Assembly: GCF_012847335.1 (NCBI RefSeq)
Contig: NZ_JABBDX010000001.1
Span: 310,001 to 374,000 of the forward strand
Length of the DNA stretch: 64,000 nucleotides
Direction of reading: 5' to 3'
Source: Psychrobacter sp. MF31
GTDB taxonomy: Bacteria; Pseudomonadota; Gammaproteobacteria; Pseudomonadales; Moraxellaceae
Both the position numbers and the translations under genes were made by a program. Positions 45,811-55,133 of this stretch are shown here, one piece after another. The notes below the pieces were generated by a model. It did not search any database, was not told the DNA's origin, and saw nothing but the letters and a program-made list of their open reading frames with translations. The stretch's first letter is position 1. The number at the start of each line of letters is the position of its first letter.

Positions 45811-47283
45811 ATGAAAAAACAAATGTCAAAATTTTACGCCTGCGTTTGGCGATGGCACTTTTACGCCGGAATTTTTGTCGCGCCATTTTTGGTGATTCTT
45901 GCAGTTACAGGGCTTGCCATGGTGCTACTTGCCAATACTACCGGTCGCGACCTTGATCAAACAAAAGTCACACCACAAGATACCACGACGGCAGTTTCCA
46001 TTCAGGCTCAGCATGCATTAAGCACCATACCAAACGCCGAAGTGCTGCAATATATCGCCCCGCGTCGTCCCGATACTGTGGCGGTATTTCGGGTTAAATC
46101 CTTTAATGACCAAGCCCCTGCTGACAATATGGTGCTCGTTAATCCCTATACAGGAGAGGTGGTCGACAGCTTTGCCCGCGAAAGCAATTGGTATCATAAA
46201 TTTGATCAATTTCATGGCGATTTAATGCTGGGTAAAACGGGTGATTATTTACAAGAAACGGCTGCCTCATTGACTATTTTATTGATTATCACCGGCATTT
46301 ATTTATGGTGGCAAAAAAATCAGTCGCTAAAAACCATGCTCATTCCTAACGCGCAACAGCTCAGTCAAAAACGCTCAGCTTTTCGTACCATTCATGCCAC
46401 ACTTGGCAGTTGGGTGGCGATTGTGCTTTTATTTTTTTGTATTTCAGGGTTGGCGTGGTCAGGGATTTGGGGCGAGAAAATGGTTCAAGCTTGGAGTCAG
46501 TTTCCCGCTGGCAAATGGGGCGTTGAGCCAACCCCTAGTTCGGGATTGCCTTTAGGTGTTTCAGCTACTACTGCGCAACCTGCCAAACCACATGTTCATG
46601 GCGCAGATGCTATGCCTATTCCATCGCATGGGGATGTTCTCAATGATGGCAAAACCAAAGAAGTGCCGTGGATATTGGAGCAAACGCCCATGCCAATGAG
46701 CGGCACTAGTTTGGGTGCACAAGGTCTTGATCCAAAGATGACCCTCACGATCGATCGAGTGGATGACTTTGCAAGGCAGCTTGGCTTTATAGGGCGCTAT
46801 CAGCTGAACTTACCGCAAGGCGATAACGGGGTTTGGACGCTTAGCCAAGACTCTATGAGCTATGATATGGCAAGCCCATTTGCAGATCGAACGGTTCATA
46901 TTGACCGCTATTCAGGCAAGATATTGGCAGATATTCGCTTTAGCAATTATAACGCGTTTGGCAAATTTATGGCGGCAGGGCTTGCGCTACATATGGGAAC
47001 GCTTGGGGTTTGGAGTATTTTAGCCAATGTATTGTTTTGCTTAGCGGTCATTGCGATTTGTTTGACTGGACTTGTGATGTGGTGGCAGCGCCGACCTGAA
47101 AAGTCATCGGGATTGCAGCCGCCTGCGTCAAAAAGGGAGCGTGATATCCCTTGGCCGTTTGCCCTAACTTTACTGGTCGTGGCTTATATTTTTCCTACCG
47201 CCCTCATTGCTATTGTGGTAATTGCGCTGTTGGATCTTTTGATTGTTCGCCATGTGCCGATGTTGAGAAAATGGTTGAAGTAG
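45811..47283 (+). CDS. PepSY-associated TM protein (PiuB-type)
   Basis: An inner-membrane protein (about 490 residues) with four or five hydrophobic segments and PepSY units. It is related to PiuB, linked to siderophore iron reduction. The start region WRWHFYAGIFVAPF, the second-helix GIYLWW, RTIHATLGSWVAI and FAAGLALHMGTLGV (with His residues that may hold heme) all fit. A His/Met/Gly-rich periplasmic stretch (about 245-275) could bind metal. The codon choice at the start (GTG 45802, ATG 45811, ATG 45823) is uncertain because the GAAGG is very close. It follows the DUF2946 gene. No Fur box was convincing. Confidence 0.85.
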   Translation: MKKQMSKFYACVWRWHFYAGIFVAPFLVILAVTGLAMVLLANTTGRDLDQTKVTPQDTTTAVSIQAQHALSTIPNAEVLQYIAPRRPDTVAVFRVKSFNDQAPADNMVLVNPYTGEVVDSFARESNWYHKFDQFHGDLMLGKTGDYLQETAASLTILLIITGIYLWWQKNQSLKTMLIPNAQQLSQKRSAFRTIHATLGSWVAIVLLFFCISGLAWSGIWGEKMVQAWSQFPAGKWGVEPTPSSGLPLGVSATTAQPAKPHVHGADAMPIPSHGDVLNDGKTKEVPWILEQTPMPMSGTSLGAQGLDPKMTLTIDRVDDFARQLGFIGRYQLNLPQGDNGVWTLSQDSMSYDMASPFADRTVHIDRYSGKILADIRFSNYNAFGKFMAAGLALHMGTLGVWSILANVLFCLAVIAICLTGLVMWWQRRPEKSSGLQPPASKRERDIPWPFALTLLVVAYIFPTALIAIVVIALLDLLIVRHVPMLRKWLK

Positions 47284-47423
47284 GTGGTATTGATTTTTTA
47301 AGAAAATGCTAACATTGGTATGATTGTTAATCATGTTGATGTTAGCTATAACTTATAAATTAAAGAAAAATAATTTCAAAATATATAATATTGTTTTCTT
47401 AGTTGAAAATAAAAGGCTTGTTT

Positions 47424-47795
47424 ATGAAAATAGTAAGTTACATGGATTTTAGATTGGATGTTCTTGACGATTTTTATTTATGTCTTGTACAAAATAAAAA
47501 TAGTCTGAGCTATGAAGAAGTGCTTTATCAGGTATCGTATAATTTTGAATCAGGGTTTTCTGATATTGAAGTGTTTTTGGTTGATTTTATTTTATACATA
47601 CTTTGCAATGGTTTAAAAAGCACTCATAATTTTGCTGAAAAGCTTGAAAAAAATCTCTTTAAAACGGTTAATTCAGAATTTTTTGGGTCGTTGCTACGAC
47701 AGATTATTGAAAAAGACAGAGAAAACTTATTGCACGACTTGTATCTTGCGAAGCTTATTACTAAAGAAAAATGGGATAATGTCTTAAAAAATTAA
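47424..47795 (+). CDS. AT-rich orphan protein
   Basis: A 123-residue predicted cytoplasmic protein, acidic and helical, unlike anything I recognise. It is clearly more AT-rich than neighbouring genes, with codons such as TTT, ATA and AAA dominating; this suggests acquisition by transfer. The ATG at 47424 is the better start; a TTG at 47403 adds seven residues. It lies alone and ends 22 bases before the convergent membrane protein gene. Small immunity proteins and antitoxins have such composition, but that is only a hint. It marks the left edge of the helicase island. Confidence 0.6.
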   Translation: MKIVSYMDFRLDVLDDFYLCLVQNKNSLSYEEVLYQVSYNFESGFSDIEVFLVDFILYILCNGLKSTHNFAEKLEKNLFKTVNSEFFGSLLRQIIEKDRENLLHDLYLAKLITKEKWDNVLKN

Positions 47796-47817
47796 TAGTG
47801 ATGATATTTAGCCTGTA

Positions 47818-48651
47818 TCAAGGCTTAGCAGAATTTTTCTTAGCCACTTTGGCAATCTTTACCGCCAATTGCAAAAACTCGTCATGACTCAACCCTTCTG
47901 AGCTGATTGAAAAAGCTCTCTTATTGATATTAAAATCTAAATCAAAAATATCTTTATCATCCGCACTTGTTAAATGCTGAAACGTCGCAGGATGACCGAG
48001 CAAATTAAAGTTTATGCTTTCAATATAAATACTTAGCCTGACGTTATTATCAGGGTTTAAATACATCTCGTTGATTTCAACTTTTTTACCGCTGCGGCTT
48101 TTATAAGATCTAAAAATGGAGTTGAATTTACCCTTATTAAATGCCCCTGAGTAATCCGCGCCAATCAGCTTAAAGTCCTCACCAAGCAGCGCGCCAATAT
48201 CAATAGGCGTGAAATTTAACTTTGCTAAAATATGGTTTAAACCGCCATTTTTTAGCAGCGCCCATCTAAAATAAGTGGTTTGCGCAAACTCATGCGTCAT
48301 CTTGCCGCCGCTATAGCTGCCAAGTCTTTTTAAATTGTCAAAATCGCGTTTTAAAGTGTTGATTTCATCTATAGGTAAGCCGCTGTTATCAATACTGATG
48401 TAGTCGGCGCCATTGTTTGGATTTTCGGTTTGGACTAAGTTTTTAGCTTCGGATGTGGTGATAGGGAAGGCATGTTCGGAAATATTTAACGGTGATTTGG
48501 CATCATGAGTTAAACTGCTCTCGATTGCTGTTGGCTCAGATTTTGGCAAGGTGTCATGATTTTTTAACCATAAAAGGATAGTAAGTACGATTATAAAAGT
48601 GCTTAAAATAACGATAAAAAAGAAATGGCGGCTCATTTTAAAATTTGTCAT
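47818..48651 (-). CDS. Single-pass membrane protein coupled to the giant helicase
   Basis: A 277-residue protein with one N-terminal transmembrane helix (about 9-30, FFFIVILSTF...) after a short basic start, so most of it would be periplasmic. The Ser/Pro/Glu-rich linker (35-75) leads to a globular domain of about 170 residues with no cysteines and no known motif. The gene begins 14 bp after the stop of the exonuclease-helicase gene, with AAAGG as ribosome site, so cotranscription is likely. Its function is unknown. An effector or anchoring partner is possible, though a cytoplasmic helicase and a periplasmic domain could not meet directly. Confidence 0.7.
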   Translation of the reverse strand: MTNFKMSRHFFFIVILSTFIIVLTILLWLKNHDTLPKSEPTAIESSLTHDAKSPLNISEHAFPITTSEAKNLVQTENPNNGADYISIDNSGLPIDEINTLKRDFDNLKRLGSYSGGKMTHEFAQTTYFRWALLKNGGLNHILAKLNFTPIDIGALLGEDFKLIGADYSGAFNKGKFNSIFRSYKSRSGKKVEINEMYLNPDNNVRLSIYIESINFNLLGHPATFQHLTSADDKDIFDLDFNINKRAFSISSEGLSHDEFLQLAVKIAKVAKKNSAKP

Positions 48652-48665
48652 AACGCCTTTAACCT

Positions 48666-51600
48666 TTAAAACGGCACACTAAATTGAACATAAGGGATAA
48701 TTAAATAATGCGTCGTCTCATTTCCCAAATAGCCCGCCCTCGCATACCAAGTCAAATCTTGCTGATAATATAGCATGGTGGTAAATCCGGTCATTGACAA
48801 GCGTGAATTACCTTGACCATTTGTAGCGTATTTTTGGGCAAAATTACCAGAAAATTGAGCAATCAGTTGACCTTTTTTTGAGTAAAAACCGTAATTTTTA
48901 ACCTTATCTTTGCAGCGTTGAACCTGAAATACGCCTATTATATGAGTGCGGTTTTGCGCCCAATTATTGCTACAAAATACCTTTTCGACAAATGCTCTGC
49001 CGTCATCACTAACCAAGTCACGCGGCGTTAATATAAGTTCATCTAAATGCAAAAAGCGATGAAAGCTAAGAGTGTCCAGTTTGGGAACGGCAGGCAAGTC
49101 AATTTTCTCGCTATGATTGGTCGCAATTTTGGCGAGAACCGGATGATGGTTTTTATAATGCTGAAATAGCGTTAAGCTTTGCTTGGCGCGGGTCAGTGCC
49201 ACATAAAGCGCTCGGGCGTGGCTATGATCATTTGGATCGTTTGGATTTTGCTCGTCAATGACATAAACATGGTCAAATTCCATGCCTTTGGCGCTGTGAT
49301 AAGTGATTAAAATAACTTGGGTTTTGTCGTCATAAAGTAGGCTATCAAGAGTTTGCAGCAATTGCTCATACGTGGCGTCTTGCAAGGTTTGCGTCCGATG
49401 AAGTAGCGCCTCCCAAGCTTTGTCTAAATGGGTAAAGCCGTTTTCAATGCGCCAATTTTCCAAAAAGTCGCAAACCTTACCTTCAATAACCGTTAAGCGA
49501 TTTTGGCTTAAATGTTTAAAAAGCGCCTGACCGATAAAGCTATTAATGGGGATAACTTGCTCGCTTTCATTAAAGCGCTGACTGCTGATGTTTTGGGCTT
49601 CCAAATAGTGCTGAATGGCATCAAACTGTGACCATTTTGGCGCAAGAATAGCGATGGTTTCTCCATCCTTAGCCGAATTTTCTAGCCGATTTTTAATATC
49701 TGAGGCAATAAACGCTGCCATATCGATGCCGTAAGCTTGCCGATAAATGCCGTAGCGGATGGCTTGGTTTGGGTGCGCTTGGGTGACCTTAATGCTATGA
49801 TCAGCTTGCTTTAGGCGCTCGTGACTTGGCAGCGCCTGTGCAATAAAGTCATTGGCAATGCTGACAATATTATTTGCGCTCCTGTAATTATCAAGCAGAT
49901 AATATTTTTGCTGAGAGTTGATGTGATAGTTGTTTTCAAATTGCTGAATATATTTGATACTTGCGCCGCGAAAGGCGTATAAATTTTGGTCATCGTCGCC
50001 CACGACCATCAAATAGCCGCGTTGATCAAAATTATCCGTATCTTTATCATTGATAGTCCGCTCAAAATTTTGCTCGTTAGCTTCTGTTTCCTCTTTTTGC
50101 AAATCGGCAAGTAGCCCAATCATTTCATATTGGTATTCATCAATGTCTTGAAATTCATCGACCATAATGTATTGAAAATGCTGCGGTCGCTCTTGTAATT
50201 GCACGATGGCTTCTTCAATCAGCCACTGATAGCGGGCATTGTCGCGGCGTTTTTGTGTGTTTTCTTCTTGGTTTAAATGCGGAATTCGCGCGGCAATCTC
50301 ATCAAGGGCGGTATCTGTGGCATCTTTTTCGCTCATTCCGGTGATTTGCCGCGCAAGCCCGTGAAAGGTTTGAATGGTAACGCCAATGGCATGATGACCG
50401 ATAAGGGCATGAAGCCTTGATTTTAGCTCGCTAACTGCTAAGCGGTTATATGCCAAAATGAGGATTTTTTCAGGTTTGATTTCCTCAATCATCAATAAAT
50501 AAGCAACGCGGTGAACGACGACGGTAGTTTTGCCTGAACCGGGACCTGCAAGCACCATTGCCGCGCGACTGGTTTCTTTGACGATTTTTGTTTGAGTATC
50601 ACTAAAAAATTCGGGCAAAATTTGTTTAGCGTAATCTTTAATATACGGCTTATTGACATCCAGATCTTTTGGAAGATAGCAGTCGATAACCTCGGCGAGC
50701 GGCTTGCTAAAATAATCCTCAATCAACGCCTTTTGGGTTGGGCTGTCGGCATGAAGCCAAAAGTTGAGCATATGAATTCGGGCGCAGCGGTCTTGATAAT
50801 GCGCTTGCAAATACTGATATGCGGTTTCGTGATATTTTGAAATGGGCTTATGATGCCGACCGACAAAAAATATCGCATCTTGAGCATCATCTAAGCGGCT
50901 AAGCTCAATCAGCTCTAAGCGCTGCAAGGTTTCAAGCTGTGATAATAGCGTGTCAGGGTCGCGCTTTAGCTGATAAGACAGTTTTTCTAAATTAAAATCG
51001 CGGCTGTAGCCATCTTTTTGGTCGGGAAGGGCGGGCAGGAGCTCATTTTCAAATAACGGCGTTAACTCATCGACCATGATTTTGGCAAAATCAAGCCAGC
51101 TTTGCCAGTTATCCGTCCGGTTTTCATTAGTTTGCCACATTTGGACATTTTTAGTTGAGGAAACAAACACTTGGGTTTTGCTGTGGTTGCGGATTTTTAA
51201 AATACCAAGGGCGCGAAACATCGGCAAAATATGCTGACGGCAAGTTAAATTGTGGCGCTGCTGAGTGAGCCAATTATCTAGCGCTTTGGTGTTCAGCTGA
51301 ACGGTTTGGCTGGTGCTGATATCGTCCGCCGAATTTAGCGTGCCGTAATTGCTTGCCAAACAGTCCTCAAGGGCGCTGATAATCCGGCGGCAACGGTTAA
51401 ATTCGCTTTTTAAATAGCGGTGGGTGAATTTAAGCCGAACTCGAACGATAACTTGCCACTGGGCATAACCTTGATTGACCAATTCGCGAAGCAGGTTAAG
51501 CAGTTCTTTAACCGAATAACCAAGGGCAACAGCAAGCTCAGGCAAATGATAATGGGTCAGACCGTCGTTACTTTTTTTATTACAATTGCTATTATTAAAA

Positions 51601-54284
51601 TCGTTATTAAAACTGTTATTAAAATCATCACCTTCTGCTATTGGGTTGTCAGAAAGCTGCTTGAGCTGAGCATAAGGCCTTGCAATTTTAGTTTGGCTAC
51701 TGGCAGGCGCGGTGTTAGCAAGTTTAATGCTGACCCAAGCCGGTTGCTGCTCTTTTTCAGTCAGCAGCCCATAGCGCTCAAGCGCCAATAGCGCCACTCT
51801 AATTTGGGTATTTAACTGCTCGGTGTCGCTATCAGGTGCTAGGATTGAGGTTAAAGCGCTGCTTGGAAACCACTGATCTTGGGAAGGCTTGTTTAGCACC
51901 GGTCGGATTGCCGTCCAGCAGTCTTTTAGCGTATTGGTATTTGGAATCCGCGATTTGCGCTCATGCAAAAACAACTGAGCAATGTCAGCTTCTGACCACA
52001 GCAAATACGCGGCGCCCGTTTCAAAGTCTTTGCGAGCAGCACGCCCAATTTCTTGAATGTACGATTCAAGATTGTTAGGAGGACCGCTATGGATGACGGT
52101 ATGAATGCCTTGTTTGTCGATTCCCATACCAAAAGCGTTGGTGCAAACCACCACGTCAAGCTCATCGTTTTTAAACTTTTCAAGGACGCTCTTTTTTTGC
52201 GAATCGCTCAATTTTGAATGATAAGACGCCGCCTTTAAGCCTTGTTTGGCAAAATCCTCGGCAAATTGGTCACAGCCATCGCGGTTACGAAGGTAAACGA
52301 GCGCCACGCCTTTTTCGGGGGTCTCAGGATATTCATTTTCAAACCAAGCTTTACGCTCAAGCAAAATTTGATAAATCACTGCTTCACGGTCATCTTTGGC
52401 AACTTCTTGAAAATGTGCCATGATGTCCTCACGCCAAATTTTGAGCTTATCAAGGGGCGTTCCGTATTGAGTTAAGGCTTTGTCATCGGTGAGCGCCGCA
52501 AGTTTGTCAACCAGCTCGCTTTCCAAATCCTGTTTGACGCGAGCGGAAGCGGTTGCCGTGACAAGGCTAATGGTTGGCGGGATAAAGTCAGGCGTTTTTT
52601 GAGTTGAATTATCGCCTAACATATTGAATTGGGCGTTATTTTGATTGCTTTTGCGGTTGTCTAATTGCTGTTGAAAATGCAATTTTAGCTCATCGCTATA
52701 GCATGCCATCATGTGGTCAGCAATCCGCAAAAAATCTGGTCGAAAATCGGTGCCCCATTGGCTCAGCGTGTGCGCCTCATCAAGCACCCAAAACGCCGGT
52801 GGTCGATTTTTCAGCAGCTGCCGGATGCCATGCGTTCTCAGGCGCTCAGGGCTTAAAAAAATAATATCAATATCGCCATGCCAAATGCCATCAAGAATAT
52901 CCTTTTGCGCTTGCGGCGACTGCCCCGAGGTCAAATACGCCACGCGGCTTGCATAATTGGGGACGCTGGCGTGCAAATTGACCACTTGGTCTTCGATGAG
53001 CGCTTTAAGCGGTGAGATAACGACGGTCAATTTGCGCTGATATTTGCTTAAAATCAGCGCGGGCAATTGAAAGGTTAAACTTTTGCCGCCGCCCGTTGGC
53101 AGGATACCTAGCGGAATGTCTTCGTTAGCAAGAACGGCTTTAACAATCGACATCTGACCGCCGCGAAGCGCTTGAAAGCCAAAAAAGTAATCCGCTTGAG
53201 TATTAATCCAAGCTTCACTTGGCGAATCAAGTTGCCAAAAGGCGCTTTCTACCTTACCAAAATAGCCGCGATGATGGGGATGCTTACCAAGCCAAACGGG
53301 TCTGCGCGCTTGTGGCTTATCAAAATACCGAAGCCAATTGATAAACGCAGCCACCCCAAGATATTGCCAAAGCTGCGCCGGAAAATTGCTTTCTATTTTG
53401 CCATCATCAAAGGCTTGGTTTGTCGTTTGAGTTAGATAGTGGGTTAATAATTGATTTAGCGCTTGATTATTTCCTAAAGGCAATTCATCAAATATCGCAT
53501 CAATATCAAAAATATTGTCTTTATCAATGGCAAAATAATCGTGATGGCTGCGCTCATTCAGCGCGGCTAACTGCGGCAGTAGTTTATGCAATAAAATTTG
53601 CAAATTGCTTGAAAGCTGCTGCCACGATAGCGCGCAAAGCTGAAAAACGCAGCGGCTTTCAATGCAATCAAGCACCGGATGGTTATAATCACTTTTGGCT
53701 TTATAAAGCTTGGCTAAAGCATGACTTGGCTGATGCGGAATCAAAAGGCAGCTTAACACTAGCGTGTCCCAAGCTTTAGCCTGCCAGTTGTTTAAGGTTT
53801 CAGGCAAGCTTAGCTTTTGGGTAAGTGTTTGTTGTTCATTGCCAAAATCGGTCAACGCTTGGCTTAAAAGGCGAATTAACTGTGGTAAATCAAACTCAAG
53901 AATATGATGACCGCCCAAATAGGTCGCTTTATCAAGCAAATGATAAATAATGACCGCTTGCTTGGAAAATTGCTTGGCATCAAATTGCCAGTAGCAATTA
54001 TCTACTAAAAATGCGCCGTCAATTAAGGTTTGCGATTTTGGGTCAATTTCTAAATCCAGCCAAAGTGTTTTTTGGTCTTGGTTTAACAATGCTAATAGCT
54101 CAGACGGTTGATTGGCAGCGGTCAAGTGACTTAAATCTTGCAGCGCGTTGATGTGTAAGAATTCTGCCAAGCTGCTTGGCGTTTTTGAAGTGGTTGAGGT
54201 CAGGGCGGAAGCTTCAACATGGTTTGGAGCGGTGTCTTGGTGGAAATCATTAAGCGGTTGGATAAAAATTGGCAATGAGGTCAT
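48666..54284 (-). CDS. Giant DEDD exonuclease-RecQ-UvrD helicase fusion
   Basis: A 1,872-residue nucleic-acid machine. An N-terminal DEDD 3'-5' exonuclease shows WLDLEID (Asp77, Glu79), HHILEFDLP (Asp132) and HPVLDC (Asp206). A RecQ-like SF2 helicase follows: PTGGGKS (Lys401), DEAH (502-505), SQWGTDFRPDF and IGRAARKD. A winged-helix region, an Asn-rich linker and a C-terminal UvrD-type SF1 helicase come next: AGPGSGKTT (about 1,248), VDEFQDID (about 1,378), VVGDDDQNLYAFRG, and YVALTRAKQSL. No HRDC domain was seen. The start at 54284 has GGAAG upstream; TTG 54332 is the alternative. The exonuclease-RecQ order recalls WRN. It may serve recombination or defence. Confidence 0.9.
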   Translation of the reverse strand: MTSLPIFIQPLNDFHQDTAPNHVEASALTSTTSKTPSSLAEFLHINALQDLSHLTAANQPSELLALLNQDQKTLWLDLEIDPKSQTLIDGAFLVDNCYWQFDAKQFSKQAVIIYHLLDKATYLGGHHILEFDLPQLIRLLSQALTDFGNEQQTLTQKLSLPETLNNWQAKAWDTLVLSCLLIPHQPSHALAKLYKAKSDYNHPVLDCIESRCVFQLCALSWQQLSSNLQILLHKLLPQLAALNERSHHDYFAIDKDNIFDIDAIFDELPLGNNQALNQLLTHYLTQTTNQAFDDGKIESNFPAQLWQYLGVAAFINWLRYFDKPQARRPVWLGKHPHHRGYFGKVESAFWQLDSPSEAWINTQADYFFGFQALRGGQMSIVKAVLANEDIPLGILPTGGGKSLTFQLPALILSKYQRKLTVVISPLKALIEDQVVNLHASVPNYASRVAYLTSGQSPQAQKDILDGIWHGDIDIIFLSPERLRTHGIRQLLKNRPPAFWVLDEAHTLSQWGTDFRPDFLRIADHMMACYSDELKLHFQQQLDNRKSNQNNAQFNMLGDNSTQKTPDFIPPTISLVTATASARVKQDLESELVDKLAALTDDKALTQYGTPLDKLKIWREDIMAHFQEVAKDDREAVIYQILLERKAWFENEYPETPEKGVALVYLRNRDGCDQFAEDFAKQGLKAASYHSKLSDSQKKSVLEKFKNDELDVVVCTNAFGMGIDKQGIHTVIHSGPPNNLESYIQEIGRAARKDFETGAAYLLWSEADIAQLFLHERKSRIPNTNTLKDCWTAIRPVLNKPSQDQWFPSSALTSILAPDSDTEQLNTQIRVALLALERYGLLTEKEQQPAWVSIKLANTAPASSQTKIARPYAQLKQLSDNPIAEGDDFNNSFNNDFNNSNCNKKSNDGLTHYHLPELAVALGYSVKELLNLLRELVNQGYAQWQVIVRVRLKFTHRYLKSEFNRCRRIISALEDCLASNYGTLNSADDISTSQTVQLNTKALDNWLTQQRHNLTCRQHILPMFRALGILKIRNHSKTQVFVSSTKNVQMWQTNENRTDNWQSWLDFAKIMVDELTPLFENELLPALPDQKDGYSRDFNLEKLSYQLKRDPDTLLSQLETLQRLELIELSRLDDAQDAIFFVGRHHKPISKYHETAYQYLQAHYQDRCARIHMLNFWLHADSPTQKALIEDYFSKPLAEVIDCYLPKDLDVNKPYIKDYAKQILPEFFSDTQTKIVKETSRAAMVLAGPGSGKTTVVVHRVAYLLMIEEIKPEKILILAYNRLAVSELKSRLHALIGHHAIGVTIQTFHGLARQITGMSEKDATDTALDEIAARIPHLNQEENTQKRRDNARYQWLIEEAIVQLQERPQHFQYIMVDEFQDIDEYQYEMIGLLADLQKEETEANEQNFERTINDKDTDNFDQRGYLMVVGDDDQNLYAFRGASIKYIQQFENNYHINSQQKYYLLDNYRSANNIVSIANDFIAQALPSHERLKQADHSIKVTQAHPNQAIRYGIYRQAYGIDMAAFIASDIKNRLENSAKDGETIAILAPKWSQFDAIQHYLEAQNISSQRFNESEQVIPINSFIGQALFKHLSQNRLTVIEGKVCDFLENWRIENGFTHLDKAWEALLHRTQTLQDATYEQLLQTLDSLLYDDKTQVILITYHSAKGMEFDHVYVIDEQNPNDPNDHSHARALYVALTRAKQSLTLFQHYKNHHPVLAKIATNHSEKIDLPAVPKLDTLSFHRFLHLDELILTPRDLVSDDGRAFVEKVFCSNNWAQNRTHIIGVFQVQRCKDKVKNYGFYSKKGQLIAQFSGNFAQKYATNGQGNSRLSMTGFTTMLYYQQDLTWYARAGYLGNETTHYLIIPYVQFSVPF
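51591..51626 (-). repeat. Three 12-bp tandem repeats in the helicase linker
   Basis: ATTATTAAAATC, GTTATTAAAACT and GTTATTAAAATC are adjacent. On the coding strand they give DFNN-SFNN-DFNN inside an Asn-rich linker between the RecQ and winged-helix parts. They are in frame, so copy changes would lengthen the linker only. Confidence 0.75.
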
Positions 54285-54396
54285 GCGTCTGCTTCCGGCT
54301 TTTATAGTAACTTCTAAATTAAAATCAAGCAAAATACTGCACTATTGTATATGACAAGGGTTTATTGCGGCAACATAATGAAATTTGGCTTTGTTA

Positions 54397-54600
54397 TTAT
54401 AAAAATAAACAGCCTTCACTCATGACAAGAGCTGTCCGCATAAACTGTAGCCACTCGATATACGCCGCGTTATAAAGCTGATAATTGCCCTCACTGTGAA
54501 TCGTCATTGTCATTGGTAACAGGTGTTCTTTTTCATAATAGCCAATGGTTTCAACCGTTGTTTCGGTAAGCTTTGCTAGTTTTCCTATTTTAATTAACAT
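54397..54600 (-). pseudogene. Truncated CadR-like MerR regulator
   Basis: The 67 codons from ATG 54600 (AGGA seven bases upstream) read IGKLAKLTETTVETIGYYEK, then SEGNYQLYNAAYIEWLQFMR, the DNA-binding half of a MerR regulator of the cadmium/lead CadR type. After FMR the expected effector helix and metal cysteines are missing and a stop follows (54397-54399). The invariant arginine of the IRYYE motif is glycine (IGYYE). It cannot sense metal. It lies back to back with the cadA relic, in the classical cadR-cadA divergent order. Confidence 0.75.
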
Positions 54601-54645
54601 GATGATGTCCTGTTGCGCCTTATTATTAACCATAAAGCTAGCTGT

Positions 54646-54990
54646 GATGCGCTTGGACTTATTGCCCTTCCTGATGAGCTGCGCGAGGACGCAAAACTTG
54701 GCATTGATGCGCTAGCGATTACCGCTGCTGACGTTGGCATTGCAATGGGCGGCAGCACAGACATTGCTGAAAAGCCAAATCAACGATGTCGCGCATTTGG
54801 TCATGCTCTCACAATCAACCATGAGCAACATTCATCAAAACGACGTCATCGCGCTTGGGTTAAAAGGCATTTTTTAATGACGACTATTTTAGGAATAACC
54901 GGACTTTGGATTGCTGTACTTGCCGACACGGGAGCCTCGGTACTGATCACGCTAAATGTTTTGAAGCTATTGCGATTTAAAGGTCATTGA
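54646..54990 (+). pseudogene. Degraded CadA/ZntA metal-exporting P-type ATPase
   Basis: Three reading-frame pieces of one C-terminus survive. First LGLIALPDELRED, then TAADVGIAMGGSTDIA. A frame shift near 54780 leads to HLVMLSQSTMSNIHQND and IALGLKGIF. A six-T run (54870-54875) shifts back to LGITGLWIAVLADTGAS and NVLKLLR. This is the end of a heavy-metal P1B ATPase. The phosphorylation domain and the GDGxNDxP motif between the first two pieces are deleted. Together with the broken cadR it is a decayed cadmium/zinc resistance locus. Confidence 0.8.
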
Positions 54991-55076
54991 CTTAACAATC
55001 AATAAAAAGTGAGGCGCCTAGCCTCTTGCCAAAATGCCTATAATAAATCTATCTGTATAAATCTCTTTATAAGAAT

Positions 55077-55107
55077 AAAAGGCTATCAATGAGTTATAGC
55101 CTTTTTT
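55077..55107. terminator. Bidirectional rho-independent terminator
   Basis: AAAAGGCTAT (55077-55086) pairs with ATAGCCTTTT (55096-55105), followed by T. It ends the exported protein gene on the minus strand and any transcript of the cadA relic. Confidence 0.8.
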
Positions 55108-55133
55108 AATATTGCTTATAAAAATTTTAATTG

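Noticed and set aside
47810-47825. Small hairpin AGCCT-6-AGGCT between two convergent genes
   Set aside because: The stem is five base pairs with no T-run; too weak to call a terminator.
51591-51626. Possible CRISPR-like array
   Set aside because: The units are 12 bp, contiguous and coding; there are no spacers.
54613-54990. Intact 125-codon plus-strand gene
   Set aside because: Its translation alternates with another frame to give a P-type ATPase C-terminus, so it is a relic and not a real gene.
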